A stretch of DNA of 64,000 bases from assembly GCA_001796335.1 (NCBI GenBank), contig MGMF01000023.1, positions 124,001-188,000 of the forward strand, written 5' to 3'. The notes beneath the pieces are model-generated. The model was given only the letters and a program-made list of their open reading frames with translations. It had not been told where the DNA came from and ran no database searches. Position numbers and translations under genes: made by a program. The stretch comes from Chloroflexi bacterium GWB2_49_20 (GTDB taxonomy: Bacteria; Chloroflexota; Anaerolineae; Anaerolineales; Villigracilaceae). Positions 35,192 through 43,608 of this stretch are shown here, piece by piece; position 1 is the first letter of the stretch, and each line of letters opens with the position of its first letter.

Positions 35192-38100
35192 TTATTTTGG
35201 GTTATATGAACTTATTAAAGGTTCCGTATTGATCAATTGATCAAATACTTCCACCACACGCGGGTCAAAGCGCTTGCCGGACTGCGAGCGGATATAAGCG
35301 CGTACCTTTTCATCCGTCCAGGCCTCCCGATAGCGGCGCTTGGATCGCAAAGCATCCCATACATCCACCACCGCAAATATGCGTGCCTCCAATGGAATAT
35401 CTTCACCACTAATCCCTTCAGGATACCCTGAACCATCCCAGTCTTCGTGATGATAATAAGGAATATTCAAAGCTGGCTGTAGATAAGCGATGGGAGATAA
35501 CAATTTCTTGGCATATAAAGGATGCTGGCGCATAATTTCCCATTCTTCCGGTGTCAATGAGTCTGGTTTCAGTAAGATATAATCTGGGATGGCCATCTTT
35601 CCAATATCATGCAACAAGGCGCCGCGCCGGATGTGGGTCAAATCAGCTTCATCGACGCCCATCGCCTGTGCCAGTCGCAAAGTTGTTTTTGCGACCCGCT
35701 GGGTATGACCTTCTGTCTCTCGATCCCGCAGATCCAGGGCACTGGACCACCCTATAATGGTTGTATCATAAGCCAACATCAACTCATTATTTGAGCTTCT
35801 AAGGTCTGAAACCAATTGTGCATTGTCAATCGCAATAGCCGCCTGGCCTGCAAAAGCCTCCAAGAAATTCATCCATTCCGATGTAACATTCAAAACAGAT
35901 CGATGAAATATCTCCAGGACTCCCTTGAGTTCATCTTTTGCCACCAGAGGTACCCCATAATAAATTTCAAATTCTTCTGATTTAAAATAAGGCGATCTCA
36001 GGAAATCCGATTTTTTTGTTTTCATCTGGTCAACGTGAACAATTTTCTTATGCAGCCCCGCCATGCCTGCATAGCCCTGCCCCAACATCAGGTGGGTACC
36101 TTGTAATGCATTGGTTCGAAATCCAATCCCTGAGGCATAATTTAGCATTTGCGTGCTAGGATCGAAAATCAATACAGACGATGCATCCACACCCAGTTGG
36201 GACCTGGTTTTTTCAAGCAGGATATTCAAAATGAAATTAAGGTCAACACTCGAAGTTATAGCCAGGTTGATCATGTGCAGTGCCTGAGCTTGATTAAGGT
36301 TATGTGCTGTTTCATCAAAAAGACGGGCGTTTTCGAGTGCGGTGGCAGCGCGTTCCGCCAGCAACTGGCTCGAACTTATCTCCTCATTGGATGGTTGGTA
36401 AGATTTATCTTTACTGAGTGTCAGGAAACCGGTAATTCTTCCCTCTATAATCATCGGATAAGCATAGAATGCTTTTATCTCTTTAGTCACCAACAGGTTG
36501 CGGAATTTGGGTGCATCCCTGTCAATATCTGGAATGATGATTGGATCACCTGTTTCCATGGAATGTTGGATCATGGGCAATGAAAGTGGTACACTGAAAT
36601 CATCAGGCGTTCCTGCTGGCAATCCCACCTGGGCAGCCAGGGTTGCTTTATCCATATTTTTGTTGACTGCCATGACGGTGCAGGTGATGCTTTCCATGAT
36701 TTTTGCAGCAGTAGTCACCAGGGTTTTCAGCATTGTCTTTTCATTTCGTATGGATGTCAGCTCAATTCCCAGCCTCGTTATCTCCGTCAACCGGGAAGCC
36801 CGTCTTCTTTCAGCGGCATACAACCGGGAATTCGCAATGGATACTGCCACCTCATCAGCTATGGTTGAGAGCAGCTCTTGTTCAAAAATTGAATAGGCAT
36901 TTGGAGTGTACATTTGTACGGAAATAACACCCACCACTTGTCCACCGAACAGGATCGGTACTCCGAGCCAGGAAGCCGGCAGATCCATGCTTCCCCATAA
37001 TTTAGCATAGAGAAGATGTTCTTTTTCCTTTTCAAAATCCCGGATTAAAATTGGTTTCTTACTCATTACTACATTGGTAGTTAAACCTATTCCCAATGGT
37101 TGCTTGTAAGAAGATTCACGTACCCCTTTATCAATATTAACCTTAAATTCAAGTTCATTGTTGGCCGCATCATATAGAGCGATAAAAAATGCATCCGCGC
37201 AGACCACCTTCATGATTTCCTGGTAGACAATCTCCAACAGATCATCCAGATTGAGGGTTGAACTAAGCGCGTTAGAGATAGTGTTTAACAAGGATAGGCG
37301 CTCAGCCTGTTGACGTATTTTTTCCTGTGCGTGTTTACTTTCGATTGCCATGGCCACTTGTGTGGACACAAATGTGAGTAAATCTGCATGGGCCTGGTTA
37401 AAGCGCACTCCTTCAGTATAACTTTGGGTTACCATCACCCCAATTGTCTTCTCTTTGCTGACCAATGGAACTCCGAGCCAGTCCACCGAATTGGTTCCCA
37501 CCAACTCCACCTCGCCCTCTTGCATAAGTTGATTAAATACTCCCGGTGGAGCAAAAAGTGTCTTTCCAGTTCTTAACACATATCCTGTCAGACCACGGCC
37601 CGCTTTAGTGGGAGGTAGAATTTCATCATACTGATCCTGATAATACGGAAAAGTCAGCAAATCATTAGCTACATCATAGAGGGCGATAATGAAATTCTCC
37701 ACCGGCATCAATCCCCCAAGGATTTGGTGGATCGCCTTGTAAAGATCATCCAGGTTCTCACTGAGAATTGCCGCTTGAGAAATTGCATACATGGCTGCTT
37801 GCAATTTTTCCGCACGCTTGCGTTCAGTGATATCTATAACCGTACCTTCATAATACTTAATGGAACCATCCACGTCCCGGATCGTCCTGGCGTTCTCGCT
37901 GACATACACCAGGGAGCCATCCTGTCGTACCCATTCCCCTTCAAAATCCTGTATTTCGTTTTCCCGTTCGATCTTTTCTTTAAAGATCTGCCGGGGTGAA
38001 TTTGGTGAAAAACCTTCTTCTTCCAGGTTGCGCTTTGCTAATTGATCCAAAGAAGGGAAGCCAAGCATCTGTAAAAAAGCTGAATTTCCCGCCAGAACAC

Positions 38101-38272
38101 GTCCATCGGGTGTAGTCCGATAAATTCCCACTTGGGCATTTTCAAATAATGTCCTGAAACGTTCACCTTCACCTTCCTCCACCAAATATCCTGAAGGAAT
38201 TTCGTTATTATTCAATAAATTCTGAACATATCTTGGTGCTTTTCCTGGTTTAGCTGTCAACTTGTTCCTCAA
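35192..38272 (-). CDS. PAS-GAF(x4)-HD-GYP sensor phosphodiesterase
   Basis: A cytoplasmic 1026-residue signalling protein. An N-terminal PAS domain (about 35-155: FENAQVGIYRTTPDGRVLAG, then YYEGTVIDITERKRAE) is followed by four GAF domains (about 157-320, 325-490, 495-655 and 660-830). A C-terminal HD-GYP domain comes next. It holds the metal-binding LLHDIGKMAIPD, YHHEDWDGSGYPEG and the DVWDALRSKRRYR segment, so c-di-GMP hydrolysis is expected. There is no receiver or membrane domain. The ligands of the GAF domains are unknown. Confidence 0.9.
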   Translation of the reverse strand: MRNKLTAKPGKAPRYVQNLLNNNEIPSGYLVEEGEGERFRTLFENAQVGIYRTTPDGRVLAGNSAFLQMLGFPSLDQLAKRNLEEEGFSPNSPRQIFKEKIERENEIQDFEGEWVRQDGSLVYVSENARTIRDVDGSIKYYEGTVIDITERKRAEKLQAAMYAISQAAILSENLDDLYKAIHQILGGLMPVENFIIALYDVANDLLTFPYYQDQYDEILPPTKAGRGLTGYVLRTGKTLFAPPGVFNQLMQEGEVELVGTNSVDWLGVPLVSKEKTIGVMVTQSYTEGVRFNQAHADLLTFVSTQVAMAIESKHAQEKIRQQAERLSLLNTISNALSSTLNLDDLLEIVYQEIMKVVCADAFFIALYDAANNELEFKVNIDKGVRESSYKQPLGIGLTTNVVMSKKPILIRDFEKEKEHLLYAKLWGSMDLPASWLGVPILFGGQVVGVISVQMYTPNAYSIFEQELLSTIADEVAVSIANSRLYAAERRRASRLTEITRLGIELTSIRNEKTMLKTLVTTAAKIMESITCTVMAVNKNMDKATLAAQVGLPAGTPDDFSVPLSLPMIQHSMETGDPIIIPDIDRDAPKFRNLLVTKEIKAFYAYPMIIEGRITGFLTLSKDKSYQPSNEEISSSQLLAERAATALENARLFDETAHNLNQAQALHMINLAITSSVDLNFILNILLEKTRSQLGVDASSVLIFDPSTQMLNYASGIGFRTNALQGTHLMLGQGYAGMAGLHKKIVHVDQMKTKKSDFLRSPYFKSEEFEIYYGVPLVAKDELKGVLEIFHRSVLNVTSEWMNFLEAFAGQAAIAIDNAQLVSDLRSSNNELMLAYDTTIIGWSSALDLRDRETEGHTQRVAKTTLRLAQAMGVDEADLTHIRRGALLHDIGKMAIPDYILLKPDSLTPEEWEIMRQHPLYAKKLLSPIAYLQPALNIPYYHHEDWDGSGYPEGISGEDIPLEARIFAVVDVWDALRSKRRYREAWTDEKVRAYIRSQSGKRFDPRVVEVFDQLINTEPLISSYNPK

Positions 38273-38603
38273 ATAAGAATTCTAGCCCGTTTAATTGCAC
38301 ATAAAATAGAAATAGGCACCCATTTTATGTAAAAGGATGTGTTAAAAATCCCTGTGGCGTAATTCCTCCTCACTATTTTATCTATGGTGAGCCTTTCTAC
38401 CATTAGTTATTACATGGTACGAATATTCCGGGAATCCGTCAATGGATAATAAGTTCCGTCTTCACACTTCCTAATATTAGGGGGATCGATCCGGTTTCTA
38501 TCCGCTTGTTTCGAACGCCCATTAGAAGAACCGAATAATCTTATTTTTTTGTCATCAACTGATCGCTTCTTATGATTTTGATTAATTAACAAACAACAAT
38601 CAA
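38273..38603. other. Intergenic region between HD-GYP gene and htpG
   Basis: About 330 bp without a convincing gene. It holds a small hairpin (CTCAC/GTGAG arms near 38370-38392) and an 8-bp inverted repeat CATAAAAT/ATTTTATG near the HD-GYP start. A 65-codon open frame here has atypical composition and no ribosome binding site. No terminator with a clear T-run was seen for htpG. Confidence 0.5.
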
Positions 38604-40529
38604 TCATTCAACTGAAGGATCAGGCTCTTTTCCAGCAGAAGAGCTGGTGAGCGCAGCTTCAATGATTTGCTCCAGGCGTGTCACCATACTGGCGGGATCA
38701 GGATGCAGCCCTTCCACCAGCAAAGCACTTTCATAAATTTGGTCAATGATCGCTTTCTGTAACTCAGATCCGCCCTCCAAAGAAAGTAGATTTTTTAATA
38801 TGATGTGCGCAGGATTAAGTTCAAGTATCTTCTTTGGAATGGTGTAATCTTTTTCCAAATATTTATACACACGTTGCATTTCCGGGTTAATACTCCCTTC
38901 CGGGTCTACCAGGCGGGCAACGGATTGTGTAAGTCTTTTTGTACTGCGCACATCTGAAACCTTCTCGCCCAATTGGGTTTTGAAGATTTCGATCAAATGA
39001 TCCAATTCCGTATCAGGGATGGGATCATTTATGACAGGTTTGGATTCGGGTGGTTCAGGCAGATCAGCTTTCTCGACAGCCGCATTCTTCAGTTCGAAGT
39101 CTTTATATTTACTCAAGCCCATCAACATAAATGAATCCATCGGTTCTGTCAGAAGCAAGACTTCCACAAGCCGACTGCTGAAGTAATCCAGGTGTGGGCT
39201 GCGCAATACTGATTTTGGATCATCCCCGACAATATAATAGATCATCTTTTGTTCCGGCTGCATACGCTGAATGTAATCCTCCAGGGAAGACCATTCACCT
39301 GCATGTGCGCTGGTCCGAAACCGCAGCAAGGGTTGCAATTGTTCTGCTTCAGGCTGGTTGGAAGCTATCCCTTGCTTGAGGAATACTCCAAATTCCTGCC
39401 AAAAAGATAGATATTTTTCAGCATCTTTGCGGGCAAGTTCTTCCAGGTCCTTTAACACTTGGCTGGTTAGTATCTTCTTTAGCCGTGCCATCATACCGGT
39501 CGCCTGGATTGTTTCGCGCGATACATTTAAAGGCAGATCTTCTGAATCCACAACTCCCTGTACAAACCGCAGGTACTCGGGCAACAAGTCTTTCGAATAC
39601 TCATCGATCAGGATATTCTTTGAATACAGCTTGAGACCATCTTGCTTGCGAATGGAAAACATGCCACGGTCAACCTTCGCTGGCACAAATAACAACGCAT
39701 AGACCTGCATGGGAGCATCCGTTGCCAGCTGGATATGAAAAAGCGGGTCTTCAAAATCCAGAGTTAACTGGCGGTAGAAATCCTTGTATTGCTCCTCGGT
39801 GATATCCTGTTTGGGCGTTCTCCATATGGAAGTTTGTTTATTGACCTGTTGTTTTTCATCTCCAAGATAGATCGAAAAGCCTACATAATCTGAGTGTTTT
39901 CGAATGATCTCCTTCAAACGGAATTCTTCGAGGAATTCCAAAGCATCCTCTTTGAGCTTGATCTCGACTTTGGTCCCCCGGTCATTTTTTTCTGCCGGAG
40001 CCACTTGAAAATCATCTTCTCCGACTGCATACCAACTGGTACCTTCAGCGTCCAATCTATAGGAGCGTGAAGTTACCCGCACCCACTCCGCCACCATGAA
40101 AACGGAATAAAAACCTACACCGAATTGCCCAATAACCTGTAACAAGTTGTTTTCATTACCATTTGGAGCTTCGCTGGCAGTTTTAATAAATTCGCGCGCC
40201 CCGGACTGGGCGATTGTCCCCAGATTCTCTATGATCTCATCCCGGGTCATACCGATCCCAGTATCTACCAGGGTGATCATCTTGTTTTCTTTATCGATTG
40301 AAATGTGAATACTCAACTCGGCGTCCGGGTCAAGTACCTCCCGATTGGTCAGTAATTCAAATCGAATTCGATTAAGTGCGTCTGATGCATTTGATATTAA
40401 TTCTCTTAAAAAGACATCCCGATCTTTATACAGGCTGTGGATCAGGATATTCAATAATTGTTTGGTTTCCGCCTTAAATGTAAACGATTCAGGCACAATT
40501 GGTTGTGGGTTAGCTTTATTTTTAGTCAT
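38604..40529 (-). CDS. htpG: Molecular chaperone HtpG (Hsp90)
   Basis: ATP-dependent cytosolic chaperone of 641 residues. The N-terminal GHKL ATPase has TKQLLNILIHSLYKDRDVFL, RELISNASDALNRIRFE, LVDTGIGMTRDE, NLGTIAQSGA and QFGVGFYSVFMV. The middle domain has GVVDSEDLPLNVSRETIQ with the catalytic-loop Arg. The C-terminal dimerisation domain follows. No CIRCE element was seen upstream. The gene is transcribed away from the small-protein operon. Confidence 0.95.
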   Translation of the reverse strand: MTKNKANPQPIVPESFTFKAETKQLLNILIHSLYKDRDVFLRELISNASDALNRIRFELLTNREVLDPDAELSIHISIDKENKMITLVDTGIGMTRDEIIENLGTIAQSGAREFIKTASEAPNGNENNLLQVIGQFGVGFYSVFMVAEWVRVTSRSYRLDAEGTSWYAVGEDDFQVAPAEKNDRGTKVEIKLKEDALEFLEEFRLKEIIRKHSDYVGFSIYLGDEKQQVNKQTSIWRTPKQDITEEQYKDFYRQLTLDFEDPLFHIQLATDAPMQVYALLFVPAKVDRGMFSIRKQDGLKLYSKNILIDEYSKDLLPEYLRFVQGVVDSEDLPLNVSRETIQATGMMARLKKILTSQVLKDLEELARKDAEKYLSFWQEFGVFLKQGIASNQPEAEQLQPLLRFRTSAHAGEWSSLEDYIQRMQPEQKMIYYIVGDDPKSVLRSPHLDYFSSRLVEVLLLTEPMDSFMLMGLSKYKDFELKNAAVEKADLPEPPESKPVINDPIPDTELDHLIEIFKTQLGEKVSDVRSTKRLTQSVARLVDPEGSINPEMQRVYKYLEKDYTIPKKILELNPAHIILKNLLSLEGGSELQKAIIDQIYESALLVEGLHPDPASMVTRLEQIIEAALTSSSAGKEPDPSVE

Positions 40530-40815
40530 ACTAGCCTCCTGGGAAATGGAAATAACTTCATGACCATCCTGAACATATACGAGAACTTTCTCACAGAATG
40601 GTAGAACAAAGGATTTTACTATATCATGCCACTAATTATAAACACACTTGTCGATATTTCAGAGTGGATTGCCCACCATTGGATAAATAACCACTGGTTT
40701 CCAATACAGGTGAGTCTCTACCAGACTGAATGTTATCTTCTTTTATAACACCTATAGTTTGTGAAATATTACATTAATAACCTTTTCCTTATGAACGCTG
40801 TGGATAAATGACACA
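40530..40815. other. Intergenic region between htpG and the small-protein promoter
   Basis: About 285 bp of AT-rich DNA between two divergent transcription units. A short inverted repeat (TGGATAAATAACCACTGG area near 40680-40700) is visible, but no recognised operator or gene. Confidence 0.4.
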
Positions 40816-40845
40816 TTGACAGGAACTGGCTTGAGGGTTTAGAAT
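40816..40845 (+). promoter_or_regulatory. Sigma-70-type promoter of the small-protein operon
   Basis: TTGACA (40816-40821, perfect) and TAGAAT (40840-40845, five of six) are 18 bases apart. The predicted start near 40852 gives a leader of roughly 175 bases before the first main gene. Confidence 0.6.
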
Positions 40846-40867
40846 CCAGCTATATTGAGGATAAACG

Positions 40868-40948
40868 ATGATAAATATCTTATTAGAAGAACCTGACCCA
40901 TACCCATTGCCTACATCCGTGACAAACAGATGCCAGGAGAGCAGCTAG
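40868..40948 (+). CDS. Possible leader peptide (26 codons)
   Basis: An ATG with GAGG seven bases upstream opens a 26-codon frame: MINILLEEPDPYPL, then PTSVTNRCQESS. It lies in the predicted leader, 28 bp before a strong terminator hairpin, which is the arrangement of a translated attenuator leader. Four Pro codons lie in or near the middle. No run of one amino acid points to a specific amino-acid signal. It may instead be a chance frame in a structured leader. Confidence 0.35.
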   Translation: MINILLEEPDPYPLPTSVTNRCQESS

Positions 40949-40976
40949 CCTGAATAATATTCATGCGGTCTGACTT

Positions 40977-41013
40977 ATGCCCCTGCGTCTGTGTTGCGCG
41001 GGGGCATTTTTTT
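40977..41013 (+). terminator. Strong terminator inside the leader (attenuator candidate)
   Basis: ATGCCCCTGCG (40977-40987) pairs with CGCGGGGGCAT (40997-41007) over 11 bp with one G-U pair and a 9-base loop, followed by seven T. It lies only three bases before the AAGGAG of the next gene and after the promoter. It must therefore be read through, or opened, for expression. Confidence 0.8.
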
Positions 41014-41028
41014 CACAAGGAGATACGT

Positions 41029-41241
41029 ATGAATAACCAACTTCAATTACCATGGGTTCAACCCTGCCGGGAAATTATTCCAACTTCCAAAGCAAGGCAA
41101 CTGATCGCCCTTCAAAAATGGATTCAACAAGTAAGCTGCCAGATCACCAAACTTGACCATTTCGCCCAATCATTAAGTGCTGCTGTCGAAAACCCAAATA
41201 ATAGCTCTCAACAGGCTATAAGCCGAAATATTCTCCGCTAA
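41029..41241 (+). CDS. Small hypothetical protein (70 residues)
   Basis: Begins MNNQLQLPWVQPCREIIPTS with AAGGAG six bases upstream, preferred over an upstream frame that crosses the terminator. It is soluble, Gln-rich and mostly helical (ALQKWIQQVSCQITKLDHFA). No family recognised. It is controlled by the terminator-containing leader and followed 36 bp later by a small membrane protein gene. Confidence 0.65.
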   Translation: MNNQLQLPWVQPCREIIPTSKARQLIALQKWIQQVSCQITKLDHFAQSLSAAVENPNNSSQQAISRNILR

Positions 41242-41277
41242 AATAAATGTTTCCGAAATGTAAGTAAGGAGTTTGAT

Positions 41278-41412
41278 ATGTTCACCATAATCGTAGTTTT
41301 TTTTGTTGCCAGCCTTTTACTTGGGCTGTGCATCACCCAACAGGAAGCCACCGATCGAGAGATGCGTTTCCTTATAAAATATCATGATCTTTTCAATGAC
41401 TCAACACACTAA
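41278..41412 (+). CDS. Small membrane protein (44 residues)
   Basis: A short frame with AAGGAG six bases before ATG: MFTIIVVFFVASLLLGLCI then a charged tail (QEATDREMRFLIKYHDLFND). One membrane helix at residues 2-20 with the tail probably cytoplasmic. The good ribosome binding site and the terminator that follows support a real second gene of the operon. Function unknown. Confidence 0.6.
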   Translation: MFTIIVVFFVASLLLGLCITQQEATDREMRFLIKYHDLFNDSTH

Positions 41413-41453
41413 TTGCATCCTTAAAATTAAATCGTTCAGCCTCAAATCTGATA

Positions 41454-41493
41454 AAACCCGTCGTCCCTAAAGACAGCGGGTTTTTATTTTTTT
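41454..41493 (+). terminator. Intrinsic terminator of the small-protein operon
   Basis: AAACCCG-TCGTC and GACAG-CGGGTTT arms form an interrupted stem of about 11 bp followed by TTTATTTTTTT, 40 bp after the 44-residue protein gene. Confidence 0.8.
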
Positions 41494-41544
41494 CTTCATA
41501 GGTCATCATATCCTTCCGATATTCAAGGCAGTTATAATAACCTA

Positions 41545-42516
41545 ATGCGAACCAATTTCAAAGCATTGATCCTGGTAGCGTTCATGGTTGGGCAGTCTGC
41601 TTGCAGCACTGCAATTTCCCCTACAGAACTTGCTTCACCAAGCCCCACCCAACCAATTCTACCTAAGACACCGACACCCACTTCTTATCAAACCCACGAA
41701 CCCTCCCGACCTGCTCCCACACCCAATCAGACCTTACGATTCGCAGTAATTGGAGATTATGGCGAAGACAATGCAACGGAAAATGATGTCAGTCAAATGA
41801 TATTAAGCTGGGAACCTGACCTGATCATAACCACCGGGGACAACAATTATCCGGTTGGCGCTGCGGATACAATCGATCAGACCATCGGTCGATATTTCCA
41901 CACCTTTATCTCCCCTTATTCTGGAATTTATGGCGAAGGCGCACTTGAAAACCGTTTCTTTCCCAGCCTGGGTAATCACGATTGGATCACTAAACAGGCA
42001 CAGCCTTATTTGGATTACTTCAAGCTTCCCGGAAATGAACGTTACTACCAGTTCAGGCGCGGCCCGGTGGCATTTTTTGTTTTGGACAGCGATGCACACG
42101 AACCGGATGGTGTCAACCAGAGTTCTGTGCAGGCAGAGTGGCTTAAAAAGCAGTTAACTTTATCCACAGCACCCTGGAATGTCATTTATTTCCACCATCC
42201 ACCATTTTCATCTGCATATCATGGGTCCACTACCTGGATGCGCTGGACATTCAAGGAATGGGGTGCAGATCTGGTTCTTTCGGGTCATGACCACGTCTAC
42301 GAACGCCTGCAGATCGACAACCTTACTTATATTGTCAACGGCCTTGGTGGAGGCAGTATCTATGATTTTTTTCTTCCTTTGCCTGGCAGTGTTGTGCGTT
42401 ACAACCAGGATTATGGAGCCATGCTGATGGAGGCAGACGTTGATACCCTCAGGCTACAATTTATTAACCGCCTCGGCGATGTGATTGACAATGCCACAAT
42501 ATTATCCAACCCTTGA
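41545..42516 (+). CDS. Secreted metallophosphoesterase (purple acid phosphatase-like)
   Basis: The 323 residues start with a probable lipoprotein signal (ALILVAFMVGQSAC, Cys20; the lipobox is not ideal). A Pro/Thr/Ser-rich linker (about 25-62) leads into a calcineurin-like domain. Metal-binding motifs appear in order: VIGDYG, ITTGDNNYP, SLGNHDW, YFHHPPFSS and LSGHDHVYERL. It likely hydrolyses phosphomonoesters outside the membrane. The gene stands alone between a terminator and deoC. Confidence 0.87.
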   Translation: MRTNFKALILVAFMVGQSACSTAISPTELASPSPTQPILPKTPTPTSYQTHEPSRPAPTPNQTLRFAVIGDYGEDNATENDVSQMILSWEPDLIITTGDNNYPVGAADTIDQTIGRYFHTFISPYSGIYGEGALENRFFPSLGNHDWITKQAQPYLDYFKLPGNERYYQFRRGPVAFFVLDSDAHEPDGVNQSSVQAEWLKKQLTLSTAPWNVIYFHHPPFSSAYHGSTTWMRWTFKEWGADLVLSGHDHVYERLQIDNLTYIVNGLGGGSIYDFFLPLPGSVVRYNQDYGAMLMEADVDTLRLQFINRLGDVIDNATILSNP

Positions 42517-42618
42517 GCCAGCTTGTATTTGATAAATTACCCGCACAACAATGCTCTATGGTATATTTGCAATTAAAGTACTCTATTTCACTTATCAATA
42601 GTTATAAGGGCAAGCAAT

Positions 42619-43581
42619 ATGACTTCGAAAAATACCCGCAACCCTGGAATGCCACTTAATTTGGATTGGGTCCTGAGGGCGCACATTAACCGCAGTGCAG
42701 TGGAGCGACGTGTTGCAACCATTCCCACCCGTCGAACCGTTAAGAAGGAGTGGCAAGCCGCCTGGCTTTTGCGTGCCATCACTTGCATGGACCTAACCAC
42801 CCTTTCGGGCGATGACACCCCGGGACGCGTCCGGCGCTTGTGTGCCAAAGCCAGGCAACCCGTCCGGCCAGATATGCTGGGGAAATTGGGTTTTCCAAAT
42901 CAGGATGTGACTGTGGGCGCAGTCTGCGTGTACCCCAGTCGCGTCAAAGATGCGGTTGAAGCGCTTAAGGGCAGCAATATACCTGTTGCCTCCGTCGCTG
43001 CCGGTTTCCCAGCCGGTCAGACTCCGCTGCCGCAGCGTATTGCCGAGATCGAACAGGCCATTGAATCTGGTGCCAGGGAGATCGATATCGTGATCACCCG
43101 CACCCATGTTCTCACTGGAGATTGGCAATCCCTTTACGATGAGATCTGCCAATTCCGAAAAACCTGCGGAGATGCTGCCCATATGAAAACCATCCTGGCA
43201 ACCGGTGATCTGGGTACCCTCACCCAAATCTATCAGGCCAGTTTGGTGGTAATGATGGCTGGTTCAGATTTCATAAAAACTTCCACAGGCAAGGAAGAAG
43301 TGAATGCCACCCTGGAATTTGGATTGGTAATGACCCGAGCCATCCGGGAATATCATGAAATTACCGGTTTCAAGGTTGGTTTCAAACCGGCTGGCGGCAT
43401 CAGTAAAGCCAAACAGGCACTTGCCTGGCAAGCTTTGATGAAAGAAGAACTTGGCGACGATTGGCTCATGCCTGGCTTATTCCGCATCGGAGCCAGCAGC
43501 CTGCTAACCGATCTGGAACGGCAACTGTACCATTTCATCACTGGTCATTATGCCGCGCGCCATCATATGCCAATGGGATAA
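42619..43581 (+). CDS. deoC: Deoxyribose-phosphate aldolase
   Basis: Class I aldolase that cleaves 2-deoxyribose 5-phosphate to glyceraldehyde 3-phosphate and acetaldehyde. Key segments are CMDLTTLSGDDT, VCVYPSRV, VASVAAGFPAGQT, the Schiff-base Lys in DFIKTSTGK and the second Lys in VGFKPAGGI. At 320 residues it is longer than the bacterial DeoC of about 220-260, with a basic N-terminal extension like that of eukaryotic-type DeoC. It is followed 27 bp later by an aldehyde dehydrogenase that could oxidise the acetaldehyde. Confidence 0.93.
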   Translation: MTSKNTRNPGMPLNLDWVLRAHINRSAVERRVATIPTRRTVKKEWQAAWLLRAITCMDLTTLSGDDTPGRVRRLCAKARQPVRPDMLGKLGFPNQDVTVGAVCVYPSRVKDAVEALKGSNIPVASVAAGFPAGQTPLPQRIAEIEQAIESGAREIDIVITRTHVLTGDWQSLYDEICQFRKTCGDAAHMKTILATGDLGTLTQIYQASLVVMMAGSDFIKTSTGKEEVNATLEFGLVMTRAIREYHEITGFKVGFKPAGGISKAKQALAWQALMKEELGDDWLMPGLFRIGASSLLTDLERQLYHFITGHYAARHHMPMG

Positions 43582-43608
43582 GCCTCCCGGCTTAATCTGG
43601 AGTATCAG

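Noticed and set aside
38410-38607. Open frame of 65 codons between HD-GYP and htpG
   Set aside because: Very charged and irregular composition, no ribosome binding site, overlaps the htpG stop region, and no family resemblance.
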